32,066 nt of DNA from Clostridia bacterium (GTDB taxonomy: Bacteria; Bacillota; Clostridia; Peptostreptococcales; Acidaminobacteraceae): contig JAFGTX010000002.1 of the NCBI GenBank assembly GCA_016938815.1, forward strand, positions 1-32,066, read 5' to 3'. The position numbers and the translations under genes are program-made. Below, piece by piece: positions 1 to 8,514 of the stretch; the stretch's first letter is position 1, and every line of letters starts with the position of its first letter. Below the pieces are notes generated by a model. It was given only the letters and a program-made list of their open reading frames with translations. It ran no database searches and was not told where the DNA came from.

Positions 1-146
1 CCCATGATACTTTTACCATCAATCAGACTTTCACCTGCTCGAATATTTATGCTCGCCGCATATTTGTTGGTTACTTCCACGAATTGGGCTGCAATGCGCG
101 CATGTAAACCTAAATCATAATTCACCTTAAACTCTTTAACTATCAT
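1..146 (-). CDS. HPr-family phosphocarrier protein (C-terminus outside window)
   Basis: The first 48 codons are visible and the gene runs off the left edge. The protein reads LGLHARIAAQFVE near residue 15, matching the HPr active-site block (GLHARPA), and GKSIMG near residue 46, matching the regulatory serine block. Because the catalytic His is present, this is HPr-like rather than Crh, in which that His is replaced by Gln. An SD (AAAAGGGGGG) overlaps the whiA stop codon. The family transfers phosphate in the PTS and, when phosphorylated on Ser46, acts as a corepressor of CcpA. Its place after whiA matches the crh/ptsH position in other Firmicutes. The HARIA sequence, with Ile in place of Pro, is a small departure from the consensus. 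Confidence 0.85.
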   Translation of the reverse strand, partial: MIVKEFKVNYDLGLHARIAAQFVEVTNKYAASINIRAGESLIDGKSIM

Positions 147-161
147 TCACTAGCCCCCCTT

Positions 162-1106
162 TTAATTTGTATCTCTTATGGAATCAGCAATAGCTTCCAA
201 TTTTCTCAACCTGTGATTAACACCTGATTTCCCAACCGGTGGTTCCAACATTTCTCCTAACTCTCTTAAAGAGACATCTGGGTTCTCCAAACGCACCTCC
301 GCAATATCGCGCAGGTTGTCCGGCAAGGATTCCAACCCTAGTCGCTCCCTGATCAGTGCAATGTCCCTGACCTGTCTTACCGCCGCATCAACAACTTTGT
401 TCAAATTGGCCGTTTCGCAGTTTACCAACCGATTAACATCATTGCGCATCTGTTTGACAATACGCACATTTTCAAAATTCAAGAGTGCAGAATGTGCACC
501 GATAATATTTAGAAAGTCGACAATCTGGTCGCCGTCTTTAAAATATAACACATAATTGTTCTTTCTGATGATATGTTTTGCCTCTAATTCATAGTTTTCC
601 ATCAAGAAGGCACTCAGCGCCTCCCCATATTGCTTGCTGTGCAACGTCAATTCAAGGTGATAGGACCGTTCTGGGTCGCTTACAGAACCACCGCCCATGA
701 AGATGCCTCTTAGATAGGCGCGTTTGCAACAACCTTTCTCTACAATATTTTCCGGCATACCGTGGTTGATCCCCATCATACCGTCGACTTCTCCGATGAT
801 TTCCAGCGCTTCTAAAATTCCATAAGCCTCTTCTATCATCATCATATAGGAATTCGTCTTCTTCAGGGTCTTGTTTTTTTTCACCAAGACCTCCGTATGT
901 ATGTTAAAGGTCTTTTTGAACAGCGTAAAGATATGACGGGCAATCGCTGCATTTTCAGTGATAATCGTCAGCTTTATCCTTTTTAAGCCTCTAAACTGAA
1001 TCGTGCCACTTACACGAATCAGAGCAGACAGCTCCGCTTTCTGACAGCATTTGTCTTCAAATTTTATTCTCGATAGATTATTTTTCGTCTTGGATGAAAA
1101 CGACAT
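162..1106 (-). CDS. whiA: WhiA, DNA-binding regulator of division/sporulation
   Basis: A 314-residue protein of the usual WhiA length. The N-terminal two thirds are the degenerate LAGLIDADG-type domain; residues around 130-140 read YLRGIFMGGGSVSDPE, the family's LRGxFxxGGSVxDPE block. A conserved NCETANLNKVV linker follows, then a C-terminal HTH (SLRELGEML...GKSGVNHRLRKL). WhiA binds DNA, is needed for sporulation septation in Streptomyces, and affects division and chromosome segregation in Bacillus. The start has an SD (GGTGAGG) and lies 4 bases after the Nudix stop codon. It is the penultimate gene of the operon, followed by the HPr gene. Confidence 0.96.
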   Translation of the reverse strand: MSFSSKTKNNLSRIKFEDKCCQKAELSALIRVSGTIQFRGLKRIKLTIITENAAIARHIFTLFKKTFNIHTEVLVKKNKTLKKTNSYMMMIEEAYGILEALEIIGEVDGMMGINHGMPENIVEKGCCKRAYLRGIFMGGGSVSDPERSYHLELTLHSKQYGEALSAFLMENYELEAKHIIRKNNYVLYFKDGDQIVDFLNIIGAHSALLNFENVRIVKQMRNDVNRLVNCETANLNKVVDAAVRQVRDIALIRERLGLESLPDNLRDIAEVRLENPDVSLRELGEMLEPPVGKSGVNHRLRKLEAIADSIRDTN

Positions 1107-1110
1107 AGCC

Positions 1111-1524
1111 TCACCTTTTTTCCAATAATTTTATAGCTTCACAAAGGGTATTCAGTTCATCTTCATGTCGCATCAGACAACGCGCCTTTTCAAAGGTCAC
1201 GAACTGCGCTTCAGAAAAGCCTTCACCCCTATTCGCTTTAGGTACCGATGTTTGAGCACTCATCAAAAACCACTCCACACGCTTTTCAATGACCTGCTCT
1301 TCACTCCAACAATTTCTAAAGCGATAACTCGTCTCACCTATTTTATGTTGAATCATGCTCTTGATCCGGGTTTCTTCAAAAACTTCTCTGACCGCCGCCG
1401 ATTCGGCCGCTTCCTCTTTTTGCAGTTTACCCTTAGGTAGCACCCAATCACCATTTAACTTTTTTAACAACAGGATGGAATTGCCCAGTACAACAACACC
1501 ACCAGCGCTTCGAATATGCTTCAA
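1111..1524 (-). CDS. Nudix hydrolase
   Basis: A protein of about 137 residues with one Nudix domain. The Nudix box begins GKLQKEE and ends REVFEETRI, matching GX5EX7REUXEEXGU except that the last Gly is Arg; all the metal-binding glutamates are present. The preceding GDWVLPKG block is also typical. I chose a TTG start at 1524 because GAGGTG lies 7 bases upstream and the product then begins MKHIRSAGGVVV, as family members do. An ATG at 1539 is in frame but lacks a good SD. Substrate unknown: it could be a nucleoside diphosphate derivative, Ap4A-like dinucleotide or capped RNA. In Bacillus subtilis a Nudix gene (yvcI) also sits next to yvcJ/yvcK/whiA, so the association is conserved although the order differs. 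Confidence 0.85.
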   Translation of the reverse strand: MKHIRSAGGVVVLGNSILLLKKLNGDWVLPKGKLQKEEAAESAAVREVFEETRIKSMIQHKIGETSYRFRNCWSEEQVIEKRVEWFLMSAQTSVPKANRGEGFSEAQFVTFEKARCLMRHEDELNTLCEAIKLLEKR

Positions 1525-1552
1525 GCTTTCACACCTCATATTTATTCTAACG

Positions 1553-2539
1553 TCAATGGATATACAAACGAATATCGACATCCTGTACGATACGCTTCGC
1601 TAATTTTTCCGCATCATGACGCAAATAGCCTTTTTTAATTTCAACAAAGTCATCTTGTATGAGTTCTATCGCTTTTTCCAAGCAATAGGCTTCATCTTCC
1701 GGCGTGACGACAACCGGTTTCGCTTCTTCAATCGCGTATTTGGTCAGGGTTTCGCTGGCTACAGCGCCATTGTTAGCGTAAACCGTATCGATGACATTGC
1801 TGCCCAGATAAGTTTCCACCACTTGAATGTGCTCCCTTAGACCAAATCCATCCGTTTCACCGAGTTGGGTCATGACGTTGCCGATATAAACGACTCGACC
1901 GCTGGCAAGGCGAATCGCCTCACGCAACTCCTCCAGAAGCAAATTGGATATGATGCTGGTATAGAGACTGCCCGGACCAATGACTACGACGTCCGCTTCC
2001 TTAATCTCCTCGATGACTTCCGGCAAGACCTTCGCGTCAGGCGGTGTCAAACTCAAGGATTTGATTTTGCTTTTTTTCTTGACAGCACTGTAAGGAATAT
2101 TGGACTCGCCTACCACCCTGGTACCATCTTCCAATGTGGCAATCAACTCAATATCATCCGTTGTCACCGGCAACACCTTGCCTGTAATGGCAAAAATATC
2201 GCTGATTTTTTTAACGGCTTCCTCAAAATTCTCTGATATACCCGTCATCGCCGCAATCATCAGATTGCCGAAATTCTGGTTTTTAAGTCGCCCTTCATTA
2301 AAGCGATATTGAAAAAGCTCCTGAAGAATCGGTTCTTTATTGGAAAGCGCCAAGATACAGCTGCGTATATCGCCCGGAGGTAGCATCCCAAGGTCTTCTC
2401 TGAGAACGCCGGAACCGCCGCCGTCATCTGAAACGGCAACCACTGCGGTTATGTTATTGGTGACCTTTTTTAGGCCGCGCAGCAAGACCGAAAGCCCTGT
2501 GCCACCGCCAATCACCACAATTTTAACTTCAGATTTCAT
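1553..2539 (-). CDS. yvcK: YvcK/CofD-like gluconeogenesis factor
   Basis: About 328 residues. The N-terminus has IGGGTGLSVLLRGL, the nucleotide-sugar binding glycine-rich loop of the YvcK/CofD fold, followed by AVVAVSDDGGGSG and MLPPGDIRSCILALS. The family usually has DDGGSSG, so the third Gly here is a small variant. GPGSLYTSI and YIGNVMTQ.GET are further family blocks. In Bacillus and Listeria YvcK binds UDP-sugars, supports growth on gluconeogenic carbon and affects cell shape and peptidoglycan synthesis. The ATG at 2539 has an SD (AGGGGTGA) and lies just after the rapZ stop; a longer frame starting at 2569 would overlap rapZ and lacks support. Confidence 0.95.
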   Translation of the reverse strand: MKSEVKIVVIGGGTGLSVLLRGLKKVTNNITAVVAVSDDGGGSGVLREDLGMLPPGDIRSCILALSNKEPILQELFQYRFNEGRLKNQNFGNLMIAAMTGISENFEEAVKKISDIFAITGKVLPVTTDDIELIATLEDGTRVVGESNIPYSAVKKKSKIKSLSLTPPDAKVLPEVIEEIKEADVVVIGPGSLYTSIISNLLLEELREAIRLASGRVVYIGNVMTQLGETDGFGLREHIQVVETYLGSNVIDTVYANNGAVASETLTKYAIEEAKPVVVTPEDEAYCLEKAIELIQDDFVEIKKGYLRHDAEKLAKRIVQDVDIRLYIH

Positions 2540-2549
2540 CCCATCACCC

Positions 2550-3407
2550 CTATATTTTATCCAATTCACGATGGTGTACTTTCACATTGAAACCCAGTGA
2601 TTTCAATTCTCTTTCAAGAAGCACAGCAAAAGTGACCGAGCGATGATGACCACCGGTACAACCGATACCGACGATCAATTGACTTCTGCCCTCTTTCATA
2701 CATTGAGGAATAATAAATTTTACCATATCGCAAATGTGATTGAAATACTTTTGACTCACATCAGAAGACATGACGTAATCTCTGATTTCTTGATCGTTGC
2801 CCGTCAAATGACGCAATTCTTCGATATAATAGGGATTCGGCAGAAAGCGGGTGTCAAAGACCATGTCCGCATCAATGGGAATACCCTTTTTGAAGCCAAA
2901 GGATTTGATATAGATGCTCATGCCATCAACAGGTGCGACTTCATCCAAAATGCTAGACAATTTTTGTTTGAACTCGCTGAGATTGTAATAACTGGTATCA
3001 ATCACATAGTCCGACTTCTCGCGGACTTCCTTCAACTTTTTCTTTTCAAGTTCAATACCCTCCAGAAGACCACCCTGTGGATTCATGGGATGGGAACGTC
3101 GGGCTTCTTTGAATCGTTTAATCAAAATCTCTTCCTTGGTTTCCAAGAAAATGATTTCAACGGAATGGCCCCGTTCTCTCAAACGCTCGAGACCCTGAAA
3201 CAAATCTTCGAAAAACACACCACCACGGGTATCGATGACTAGGGCTACATTGCTGATATCATCCCGGTTGGCCTCACAAAGATCCGCAAAAGTGCTAAAG
3301 AGTTGTGGCGGTAAATTGTCAATACAGTAGTAGCCCCTATCCTCAAATGCTTTCATGGCTTGGCTACGACCTGCCCCCGATAAACCGGTTACAATTTTAA
3401 AATTCAT
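2550..3407 (-). CDS. rapZ: RapZ/YvcJ nucleotide-binding protein
   Basis: 285 residues, the normal family length. The N-terminal P-loop reads GLSGAGRSQA, with Arg where most Firmicutes have the Walker A Lys; similar GAGRS versions are known in Actinobacteria. Other family blocks are YYCIDNLPPQL, a Walker B-like VALVIDTRGG, RRSHP and the C-terminal VGIGCTGGHHRSVTF. In E. coli RapZ delivers the sRNA GlmZ to RNase E and senses glucosamine-6-phosphate; the B. subtilis homologue YvcJ hydrolyses GTP and affects competence. The first 11 bases overlap the end of the PHP gene, and an SD (GAGAGGAACGAGAG) lies inside that gene, which suggests translational coupling. Confidence 0.95.
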   Translation of the reverse strand: MNFKIVTGLSGAGRSQAMKAFEDRGYYCIDNLPPQLFSTFADLCEANRDDISNVALVIDTRGGVFFEDLFQGLERLRERGHSVEIIFLETKEEILIKRFKEARRSHPMNPQGGLLEGIELEKKKLKEVREKSDYVIDTSYYNLSEFKQKLSSILDEVAPVDGMSIYIKSFGFKKGIPIDADMVFDTRFLPNPYYIEELRHLTGNDQEIRDYVMSSDVSQKYFNHICDMVKFIIPQCMKEGRSQLIVGIGCTGGHHRSVTFAVLLERELKSLGFNVKVHHRELDKI

Positions 3408-4167
3408 CTCTCGTTCCTCTCCTATTCGGGAAATCTGCTCGATTGTTCAACAGCGATTCTATGGAAATCCCTGCTGCTTCCGCACGTTCCAGTCCACCTT
3501 CGACTTCTCCAATCCCTTCCGGTACATGGGCATCGGAATTCACCGTAAAATCGACACGATACTTTCTCGCAATCTCTATGGCTTCCACCGTCAAATAGGC
3601 ATGCCGTGATGCGCTGATTTCCATTGCCGTATGGGTTTCTTCCGCAACCTTGGCAACCGCCTCTATGTCAAGCGGCCCCTTTGCACCTGGATGGGTGATG
3701 ATGTCGATATCGTATCGACGCATGGCGTTGACAAAAGCCTTGGTGTTGGCCGCCATCGCCTTTTCATATATTTTCTTGCTTCTTTTCTTAAACCAATTGT
3801 TGCTGTGAAAAGTGATATCACGAGGCCACTTTTTAGGCGAACTTCCAAAGTGATAACCGGCTAAAAGGATATCCAGATCCTCCAGCAATTCGTCATCGAT
3901 ATCCAAATCGCCATCTTCATTCAAGATGTTGGCTTCCAGTCCAAGAAGAATTTCGATATCGTCATACTTCCTGTTCAATATGTCTACAATGGCACGCATT
4001 TCCTTTAACTGATGCCGCTTGATCCCGAATCCCAGATGCCCTGGACCATGATCCGTAATGGCAATGCGCTTTAACCCTTTTGCCCGTGCCGCCAAAACAT
4101 TTTCCTCGATGGAACCTTTACCATCGCTAAAATGGGTATGGGTATGCAAGTCCGCTTCAATTCTCAT
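3397..4167 (-). CDS. PHP-domain phosphoesterase (YcdX/PolX-like)
   Basis: 256 residues making a complete PHP domain: DLHTHTHFSDG at residues 6-16, AITDHGPG near 37, LLGLEANIL near 74, THPGAK near 157 and NSDAHVPE near 215. These supply the His/Asp/Glu metal ligands of the polymerase-and-histidinol-phosphatase superfamily. Substrate not deducible; relatives are phosphatases. The gene begins one base after the murB stop codon, with its SD inside murB. It commonly lies between murB and rapZ in Clostridia, so a role tied to the cell wall or central carbon is plausible but unproven. Confidence 0.88.
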   Translation of the reverse strand: MRIEADLHTHTHFSDGKGSIEENVLAARAKGLKRIAITDHGPGHLGFGIKRHQLKEMRAIVDILNRKYDDIEILLGLEANILNEDGDLDIDDELLEDLDILLAGYHFGSSPKKWPRDITFHSNNWFKKRSKKIYEKAMAANTKAFVNAMRRYDIDIITHPGAKGPLDIEAVAKVAEETHTAMEISASRHAYLTVEAIEIARKYRVDFTVNSDAHVPEGIGEVEGGLERAEAAGISIESLLNNRADFPNRRGTRDEF

Positions 4168-4168
4168 A

Positions 4169-5083
4169 TTATCGCTCTCCTATGATTTTCACCTCAGGCT
4201 CTAACAAGACATCAAATTTATCATAAACTGTCTTTTGAACAATTTTTATCAAAGCTTCCACTTCGTTTGCAGTCGCTTTCCCTCTGTTTACGACAAAGCC
4301 GCAGTGTTTCTCGGAAACTTGGGCATCGCCGTGGCGCAAGCCTCTAAGACCCGCATCTTCAATGAGTTTTCCCGCGTAATTGTTGGGCGGGCGCTTGAAG
4401 GTGCTGCCTGCACTTGGCAACTCTAAAGGTTGTTTGCTGGTACGCTTTTCCGTTAGTTCATCGATGATGGCTTTAATCTCATCTTTGGGTTTCGACTCAA
4501 ACTGCATGACCACTTCCAAAACAACTCTTTTTGTGCCGCTAATGATGCTCTTTCTGTAGTCAAAAGCCATTGCCTCTGCCGGAAGGGTAACCAGCGTGCC
4601 GTCTTCATCGATGTAGGTCACAGATTTGACCACATCCTTCATTTCGCCACCATAAGCGCCTGCATTCATCACGATGGCACCGCCAATGGTTCCCGGAATC
4701 CCAGAAGCAAATTCAAAACCACCCAGTTCATGATTCATGGCCACTTTGGCCAGATTTGAAAGCAAAATACCCGCTGAAGCCGTTATGGTGTTACCTTCAA
4801 CCTTACAACCATCAAAACCCTCAGCAATCTTAATCACAAGGCCTCGGATACCCTTATCCGACACCAATAGATTCGTGCCGTTCCCAATGACCATGTAGGG
4901 TATCTCATGAACCCTGCACAGGTCTATAATTGCCTTAACTTCGCCTACAGACGTTGGCGTCACCAATAAATCAGCAGGTCCACCAATCTTAAAATAGGTA
5001 TGGGATTGCATCATCGCCCCTGTCGTCACTTTTCCAGGACCGCAAATATCACCAAGCAATCCTTCTATCTTTTGTATTTCCAT
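4169..5083 (-). CDS. murB: UDP-N-acetylenolpyruvoylglucosamine reductase
   Basis: About 304 residues. MurB reduces UDP-GlcNAc-enolpyruvate to UDP-MurNAc with NADPH and FAD in the cytoplasm. FAD-binding blocks are visible: TYFKIGGPADLLV, VIGNGTNLLVSD, and GIPGTIGGAIVMNAGAYGG. The catalytic serine block is PSAGSTFKRP, and the final Glu lies in LLEPEVKIIGE. I chose the ATG at 5083 because GGAG lies 6 bases upstream; a TTG at 5095 is in frame, but its own bases form part of that SD. It is the first gene of the operon and follows about 100 bases of promoter-bearing DNA. Confidence 0.96.
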   Translation of the reverse strand: MEIQKIEGLLGDICGPGKVTTGAMMQSHTYFKIGGPADLLVTPTSVGEVKAIIDLCRVHEIPYMVIGNGTNLLVSDKGIRGLVIKIAEGFDGCKVEGNTITASAGILLSNLAKVAMNHELGGFEFASGIPGTIGGAIVMNAGAYGGEMKDVVKSVTYIDEDGTLVTLPAEAMAFDYRKSIISGTKRVVLEVVMQFESKPKDEIKAIIDELTEKRTSKQPLELPSAGSTFKRPPNNYAGKLIEDAGLRGLRHGDAQVSEKHCGFVVNRGKATANEVEALIKIVQKTVYDKFDVLLEPEVKIIGER

Positions 5084-5141
5084 TTTTATCTCCAATTAAG
5101 CTAGAATCAGCTATAAGTTTTTTGTATACATACTCCATTTA

Positions 5142-5150
5142 ATCATAACA
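5142..5150 (-). promoter_or_regulatory. Extended -10 promoter for murB-whiA operon
   Basis: On the minus strand the bases read TGTTATGAT, a TGn motif joined to a near-consensus -10 (TATGAT). The -35 region 17 bases upstream (TTTCTT) is weak. It lies about 60 bases before murB and beyond the panD terminator, where a promoter is expected. No other feature was seen in 5084-5185. Confidence 0.45.
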
Positions 5151-5185
5151 CAATTCATGTTTCTAAGAAAGCCATCTCCACATAG

Positions 5186-5213
5186 AAAAAGCGGGGGCTC
5201 AGAGAGTCCCCGC
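5186..5213 (-). terminator. Intrinsic terminator of the pan operon
   Basis: The minus strand forms GCGGGGACTC / GAGCCCCCGC, a 10-bp stem with one A.C mismatch and a TCT loop, followed by TTTTT. It lies 13 bases past the panD stop and separates the pan operon from murB. Confidence 0.9.
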
Positions 5214-5226
5214 CGGCATCCACAAA

Positions 5227-5610
5227 TTATTTTATCGTACCATGTTTTTCTGTGTCTGACAGCTCTGCAATCTTGTTGTCTCCGTCGAGAAATACCACCG
5301 CTGGTTTAAAACTTTTCGCTTCTTCTGCTTCCATTTGCGCATAAGCGATGATGATGACCGTATCACCCGGTTGTACCAAACGCGCTGCTGCACCATTAAG
5401 ACAAATGACCCCACTGTCCTTAGGACCTTCAATGGTGTAAGTTTCCAGTCGAGCACCGTTGTTGTTGTTCACGATTTGAACCTTTTCACCCGGTAAAATA
5501 TTAGCGGCATCTAAAAGCGTCTTATCAATGGTGATGCTGCCTACATAATTTAAATTTGCCTCTGTCACCGTTGCACGGTGCAGTTTACTTTTGAACATTG
5601 TCAATAACAT
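5227..5610 (-). CDS. panD: Aspartate 1-decarboxylase precursor
   Basis: 127 residues. PanD makes beta-alanine from L-aspartate for pantothenate synthesis. The self-cleavage site is visible as YVGSITID (Gly-Ser near residues 24-25); cleavage generates the pyruvoyl cofactor. [21 protein letters not shown] is the conserved core of the large chain. The ATG at 5610 has a GGAGG 9 bases upstream, inside the end of panC, and starts just after the panC stop. An in-frame ATG at 5598 gives the more usual [10 protein letters not shown] start but lacks an SD. Last gene of the operon, followed by a strong terminator. Confidence 0.96.
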   Translation of the reverse strand: MLLTMFKSKLHRATVTEANLNYVGSITIDKTLLDAANILPGEKVQIVNNNNGARLETYTIEGPKDSGVICLNGAAARLVQPGDTVIIIAYAQMEAEEAKSFKPAVVFLDGDNKIAELSDTEKHGTIK

Positions 5611-5611
5611 G

Positions 5612-6463
5612 TTACTTAACCTCCAACCTTACATTATCAATCAATCTAGGTTTACCGACCTTCACTGCAAGTGCAATCAGCGTATCACCAGATAGAGTTT
5701 CAACATTTTCTAATTCCTGTGCGTCTACGATTTCCACGTAATCGATTTCCGTAGACTCTACAGAATTGATTTTGTCGCACATAGCCTGCTTGATGACAGC
5801 CGTCGAGCGTTCGCCGTCAGCAATCATTTGCTTAGCCAATTCAAGAGACTGACTCAGCACAAGGGCGTCTTCACGTTCATGGCCTTGTAGATAAGAATTC
5901 CTTGAACTCATGGCCAAACCATCCTTCTCTCTTACAATGGGACATGGCACGATATGAATATCATAGTTCAGTTCTCTTACCATTTTTTCAACAACCGCCA
6001 CCTGCTGTGCGTCCTTTTGACCAAAATAGGCGTTCCTTGGTCTCACGATGTTGAAGAGTTTGGTCAAAACGGTTGTCACGCCTCTGAAATGACCCTCTCT
6101 TGAAGCGCCACATAGTTTTTTCGTAATTTCTCCAAAGGTCTCAACATAGGTTGAATACCCATTTGGATACATTTCTTCAGGTGTTGGATGGAAGATGACA
6201 TCTGCCCCCTCTACTTCACATAGGGCCGCATCTCTATCCAAATCTCTTGGATAAGAATCTAAATCTTCGTTTGGTCCGAACTGTGTCGGATTGACGAAAA
6301 TACTGACGACGACGATATCGTTGTTCTTTCTGGCTTCTTTGATCAGGGATAAATGACCATCGTGCAGATAACCCATCGTCGGTACATAACCGATACATTT
6401 TCCTGATTGAATCGCTTCCCTTATATAGCCATTCATGGCTGCCACTGTTTTTATGATTTGCAT
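5612..6463 (-). CDS. panC: Pantoate--beta-alanine ligase (pantothenate synthetase)
   Basis: 283 residues, normal length. It joins pantoate and beta-alanine with ATP. The nucleotidyltransferase-fold HxGH block is [14 protein letters not shown] (residues ~28-41); [22 protein letters not shown], split by a turn, follows. YFGQKDAQQ and the KMSKS-like [12 protein letters not shown] are intact. It is followed at once by panD and preceded by panB, so the three steps are co-expressed. Confidence 0.97.
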   Translation of the reverse strand: MQIIKTVAAMNGYIREAIQSGKCIGYVPTMGYLHDGHLSLIKEARKNNDIVVVSIFVNPTQFGPNEDLDSYPRDLDRDAALCEVEGADVIFHPTPEEMYPNGYSTYVETFGEITKKLCGASREGHFRGVTTVLTKLFNIVRPRNAYFGQKDAQQVAVVEKMVRELNYDIHIVPCPIVREKDGLAMSSRNSYLQGHEREDALVLSQSLELAKQMIADGERSTAVIKQAMCDKINSVESTEIDYVEIVDAQELENVETLSGDTLIALAVKVGKPRLIDNVRLEVK

Positions 6464-6476
6464 AGGTACCTCCTGA

Positions 6477-7313
6477 TTAATATAATTTATCTAATAAAGC
6501 TTCATCTATTTTGAAGCTGTGTTTCTCTTCCGGAAATTGCTCTGTTCTTACTTCTTCTATATAGGTATTAATGGCTTTCTTCATTTCTATGCCCACATGA
6601 CCATAAGTTTTGACAAACTTCGGCGACAGCTCATCGTAGGCGCCAACGATGTCGTTAATTACCAAAACCTGACCGTCACAATCCACACCTGCACCGATGC
6701 CGATAGTAGGAATCTCTAATTTTTCAGAAATGAGTTTTGCCAATTTCGCTGGTACACATTCCAGTACAATAGCACAAACACCAGCCGCTTCTAAGGCCAA
6801 AGCGTCTTCAATAAGCTGCTTTGCCTGAGCTGTATCCTTACCTTGAACCTTAAAACCGCCAAAGACGTTAACCGATTGCGGCGTCAATCCCAAGTGACCT
6901 ACCACGGGAATCTTAGCCGCTAAAATACCTTCGATTTGCGGCAAGACTTCTTGACCACCCTCCAGTTTAACCGCATTAGCACCCGCCTCTTTTACAAAAC
7001 GGCCTGCATTACGAACGGCTTCCTCCACACTGATGTGATAGGATAAAAAAGGCATGTCCCCAATGACGAAGGCATTTTTAACACCGCGCTTGACCGCTTT
7101 CGTGTGATGCAGCATATCCGCCATGGTCACTTGCAATGTATCTTCATAACCTAAAACAACCATACCCAGAGAATCACCGACTAAGATGGTATCCACGCCT
7201 GCTTCATCCATCATTTTTGCCGTAGAATAATCATATGCCGTCAGCATAGTGATTTTTTCTTTCTTCTCTTTGAATTGCTTTAAGTGACTTACTGTAAATT
7301 TCTTGTCTTTCAT
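6477..7313 (-). CDS. panB: 3-methyl-2-oxobutanoate hydroxymethyltransferase
   Basis: 278 residues. PanB adds a hydroxymethyl group from methylene-THF to 2-oxoisovalerate, giving ketopantoate. Blocks seen: [33 protein letters not shown] (Mg-binding Asp), [23 protein letters not shown], and the catalytic Glu in IVLECVP, then [15 protein letters not shown]. Complete, with no oddity. It lies 13 bases after the panG stop. Confidence 0.97.
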   Translation of the reverse strand: MKDKKFTVSHLKQFKEKKEKITMLTAYDYSTAKMMDEAGVDTILVGDSLGMVVLGYEDTLQVTMADMLHHTKAVKRGVKNAFVIGDMPFLSYHISVEEAVRNAGRFVKEAGANAVKLEGGQEVLPQIEGILAAKIPVVGHLGLTPQSVNVFGGFKVQGKDTAQAKQLIEDALALEAAGVCAIVLECVPAKLAKLISEKLEIPTIGIGAGVDCDGQVLVINDIVGAYDELSPKFVKTYGHVGIEMKKAINTYIEEVRTEQFPEEKHSFKIDEALLDKLY

Positions 7314-7326
7314 CGTTCTACACTCC

Positions 7327-8178
7327 TTACTTTAATAATAACGACCTGAGTTCTTTTTCTAGAACAGGATCGGTTAGCTTTTCTTTTGAAGCCAACGCCA
7401 CTGTCATCATTCCTAAAGTGCTGTAGTCCTTTTTCATTTGTGGTTCAATCATGGATTTAAGATGTTTTTCGATGGTCTTCACATCGCCTCTGGCAATCGG
7501 TCCCGTTAGGGCCCTCGCGCTTCCCAGTTCGATGGCGTTATCAATCGCGCCAACCATGAGATTTCGATAAGCTGATAGGCTCATTTCTCCATCCGGAGCA
7601 AAGCTTTCTATCATCTCCTCCGCCAATGCGGTAATCGCCATAAGATAATTTGAAACCACACATGCGGCACCATGATACAAGGGTTTTTGTTCTTTTTTGA
7701 GTCGCATGACCGGGTTGTTGCAAGATGCCATAAGGCTCTCTACTGCAGCAATCCCACGATCGTTGCCCTCCAAAGCAAAAGTACAAGTCACGAGATCTTG
7801 TCTTCCCTTTTCTACTGTGGCAAATGCCTGTAATGGATGTAAGGAAAAAATCCCCCTATCACACCCTAGACATTCGAGGATATCCGAAGTGAGCGCACCA
7901 CTCATATGCCCAACCGCACAGAGGTACTGTTGGAAGAGGTCCCTATTTTGCCGTGCAAAGCTTTCGATTTGAGTATCGGGCGTTGTGATGAACACCACGT
8001 CACTTGCCTTAAGCAGCGCTTCCAGAGAAGGGTAAGCCACACTGTGTGTCAGCGCTGCGCTCTCCACTGCCGAAGTCTCTTCTTTGCTAACATAACCTGA
8101 AATGCTATGTCCACACGATTCCAAATACATGCCGAAAGCCGTTCCGACCTTTCCAGCCCCAATAAAACCTATTTTCAT
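7327..8178 (-). CDS. panG: Rossmann/DUF2520 protein, probable PanG-type ketopantoate reductase
   Basis: About 283 residues. It begins [19 protein letters not shown], a Rossmann GxGxxG NADP-binding loop, and continues as a Rossmann-like plus DUF2520 protein ([46 protein letters not shown]). Proteins called PanG, shown to be ketopantoate reductases in Francisella and Enterococcus, are the relatives I have in mind. The window has no panE or ilvC, and the gene heads panBCD, supplying the missing step between PanB and PanC. The start has GGGAAGTG upstream. The frame stays open to 8340, but that part is the RNA leader and is not protein-like. Confidence 0.8.
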   Translation of the reverse strand: MKIGFIGAGKVGTAFGMYLESCGHSISGYVSKEETSAVESAALTHSVAYPSLEALLKASDVVFITTPDTQIESFARQNRDLFQQYLCAVGHMSGALTSDILECLGCDRGIFSLHPLQAFATVEKGRQDLVTCTFALEGNDRGIAAVESLMASCNNPVMRLKKEQKPLYHGAACVVSNYLMAITALAEEMIESFAPDGEMSLSAYRNLMVGAIDNAIELGSARALTGPIARGDVKTIEKHLKSMIEPQMKKDYSTLGMMTVALASKEKLTDPVLEKELRSLLLK

Positions 8179-8191
8179 GCCATCACTTCCC

Positions 8192-8230
8192 AAAAAATAA
8201 AAAATCCCTATCTGCCATCGACAAATAGAG
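8192..8230 (-). terminator. Leader terminator (attenuator) upstream of panG
   Basis: The minus strand has CTCTATTTG (8230-8222) pairing with CAGATAGGG (8214-8206): nine pairs, two of them G.U, and a 7-base loop. It is followed by TTTTTT-A-TTTTTT. It lies between the leader and the panG ribosome binding site, so it can only act as premature termination in the 5' leader. Its 5' arm abuts a possible upstream hairpin (8231-8255, GCTA..TAGC). Confidence 0.8.
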
Positions 8231-8402
8231 CTAACCTTTTCGTTAACGATTATAGCTGTCTCGGTCCATTGGCTCAGAGCAGATTTCCACTTTGCATCCT
8301 TACGATGCGAATATGCCGTAGGTATGGCGCTAGTCGCCATCCACAGGTATTACAAAATTACTTGATTTGAAAAAGGTACAGTCCTCACGGTTCCTGTCCG
8401 AG
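8231..8402 (-). promoter_or_regulatory. Structured pan operon leader, candidate riboswitch/attenuator
   Basis: About 170 bases of non-coding leader with nested helices read on the minus strand. CTCGG (8402-8398) can pair with CCGAG (8264-8260) and close the whole element. ACAG..CTGT encloses CC-GTGA-GG, a GNRA-capped hairpin with unpaired A residues. ATGGCG/CGCCAT is a 6-bp hairpin with loop ACTAG, flanked by GTGG and CC-T-AC. GCATC/GATGC is a third hairpin. A terminator follows. The known 'pan' RNA motif (hairpins with bulged A, upstream of panBCD) is the best candidate class, but I cannot confirm its consensus. I see no T-box sequence. Confidence 0.6.
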
Positions 8403-8405
8403 TCA

Positions 8406-8414
8406 ATTATAGCA
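8406..8414 (-). promoter_or_regulatory. Extended -10 promoter of the pan operon
   Basis: The minus strand reads TGCTATAAT, a perfect -10 with a TGn extension. No good -35 is present. Transcription would start near 8398-8401, at the first helix of the leader. The same GTGCTATAAT occurs before the DRTGG operon and the acyl-CoA ligase. Confidence 0.65.
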
Positions 8415-8514
8415 CAGCAATTATTAAAAATCTAATCCAAATTGCATTTTTCTCTTCTCTTTTTCCTAAAGATGGGTATACTGTAATATGGTAAAAACAT
8501 TAAAAGGAGTATTT

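Noticed and set aside
1-146. Crh in place of HPr
   Set aside because: Crh has Gln at the active-site position; here the His is present.
2643-3242. Open frame of about 199 codons on the plus strand
   Set aside because: It is antisense to rapZ throughout, has no SD and no protein family features.
8179-8340. N-terminal extension of panG by 54 codons to an ATG at 8340
   Set aside because: The extension runs through the leader helices and the terminator, has no SD, and the Rossmann loop begins right at the ATG at 8178.
8231-8402. T-box leader
   Set aside because: No T-box sequence or antiterminator bulge could be found, and pan genes are not usual T-box targets.
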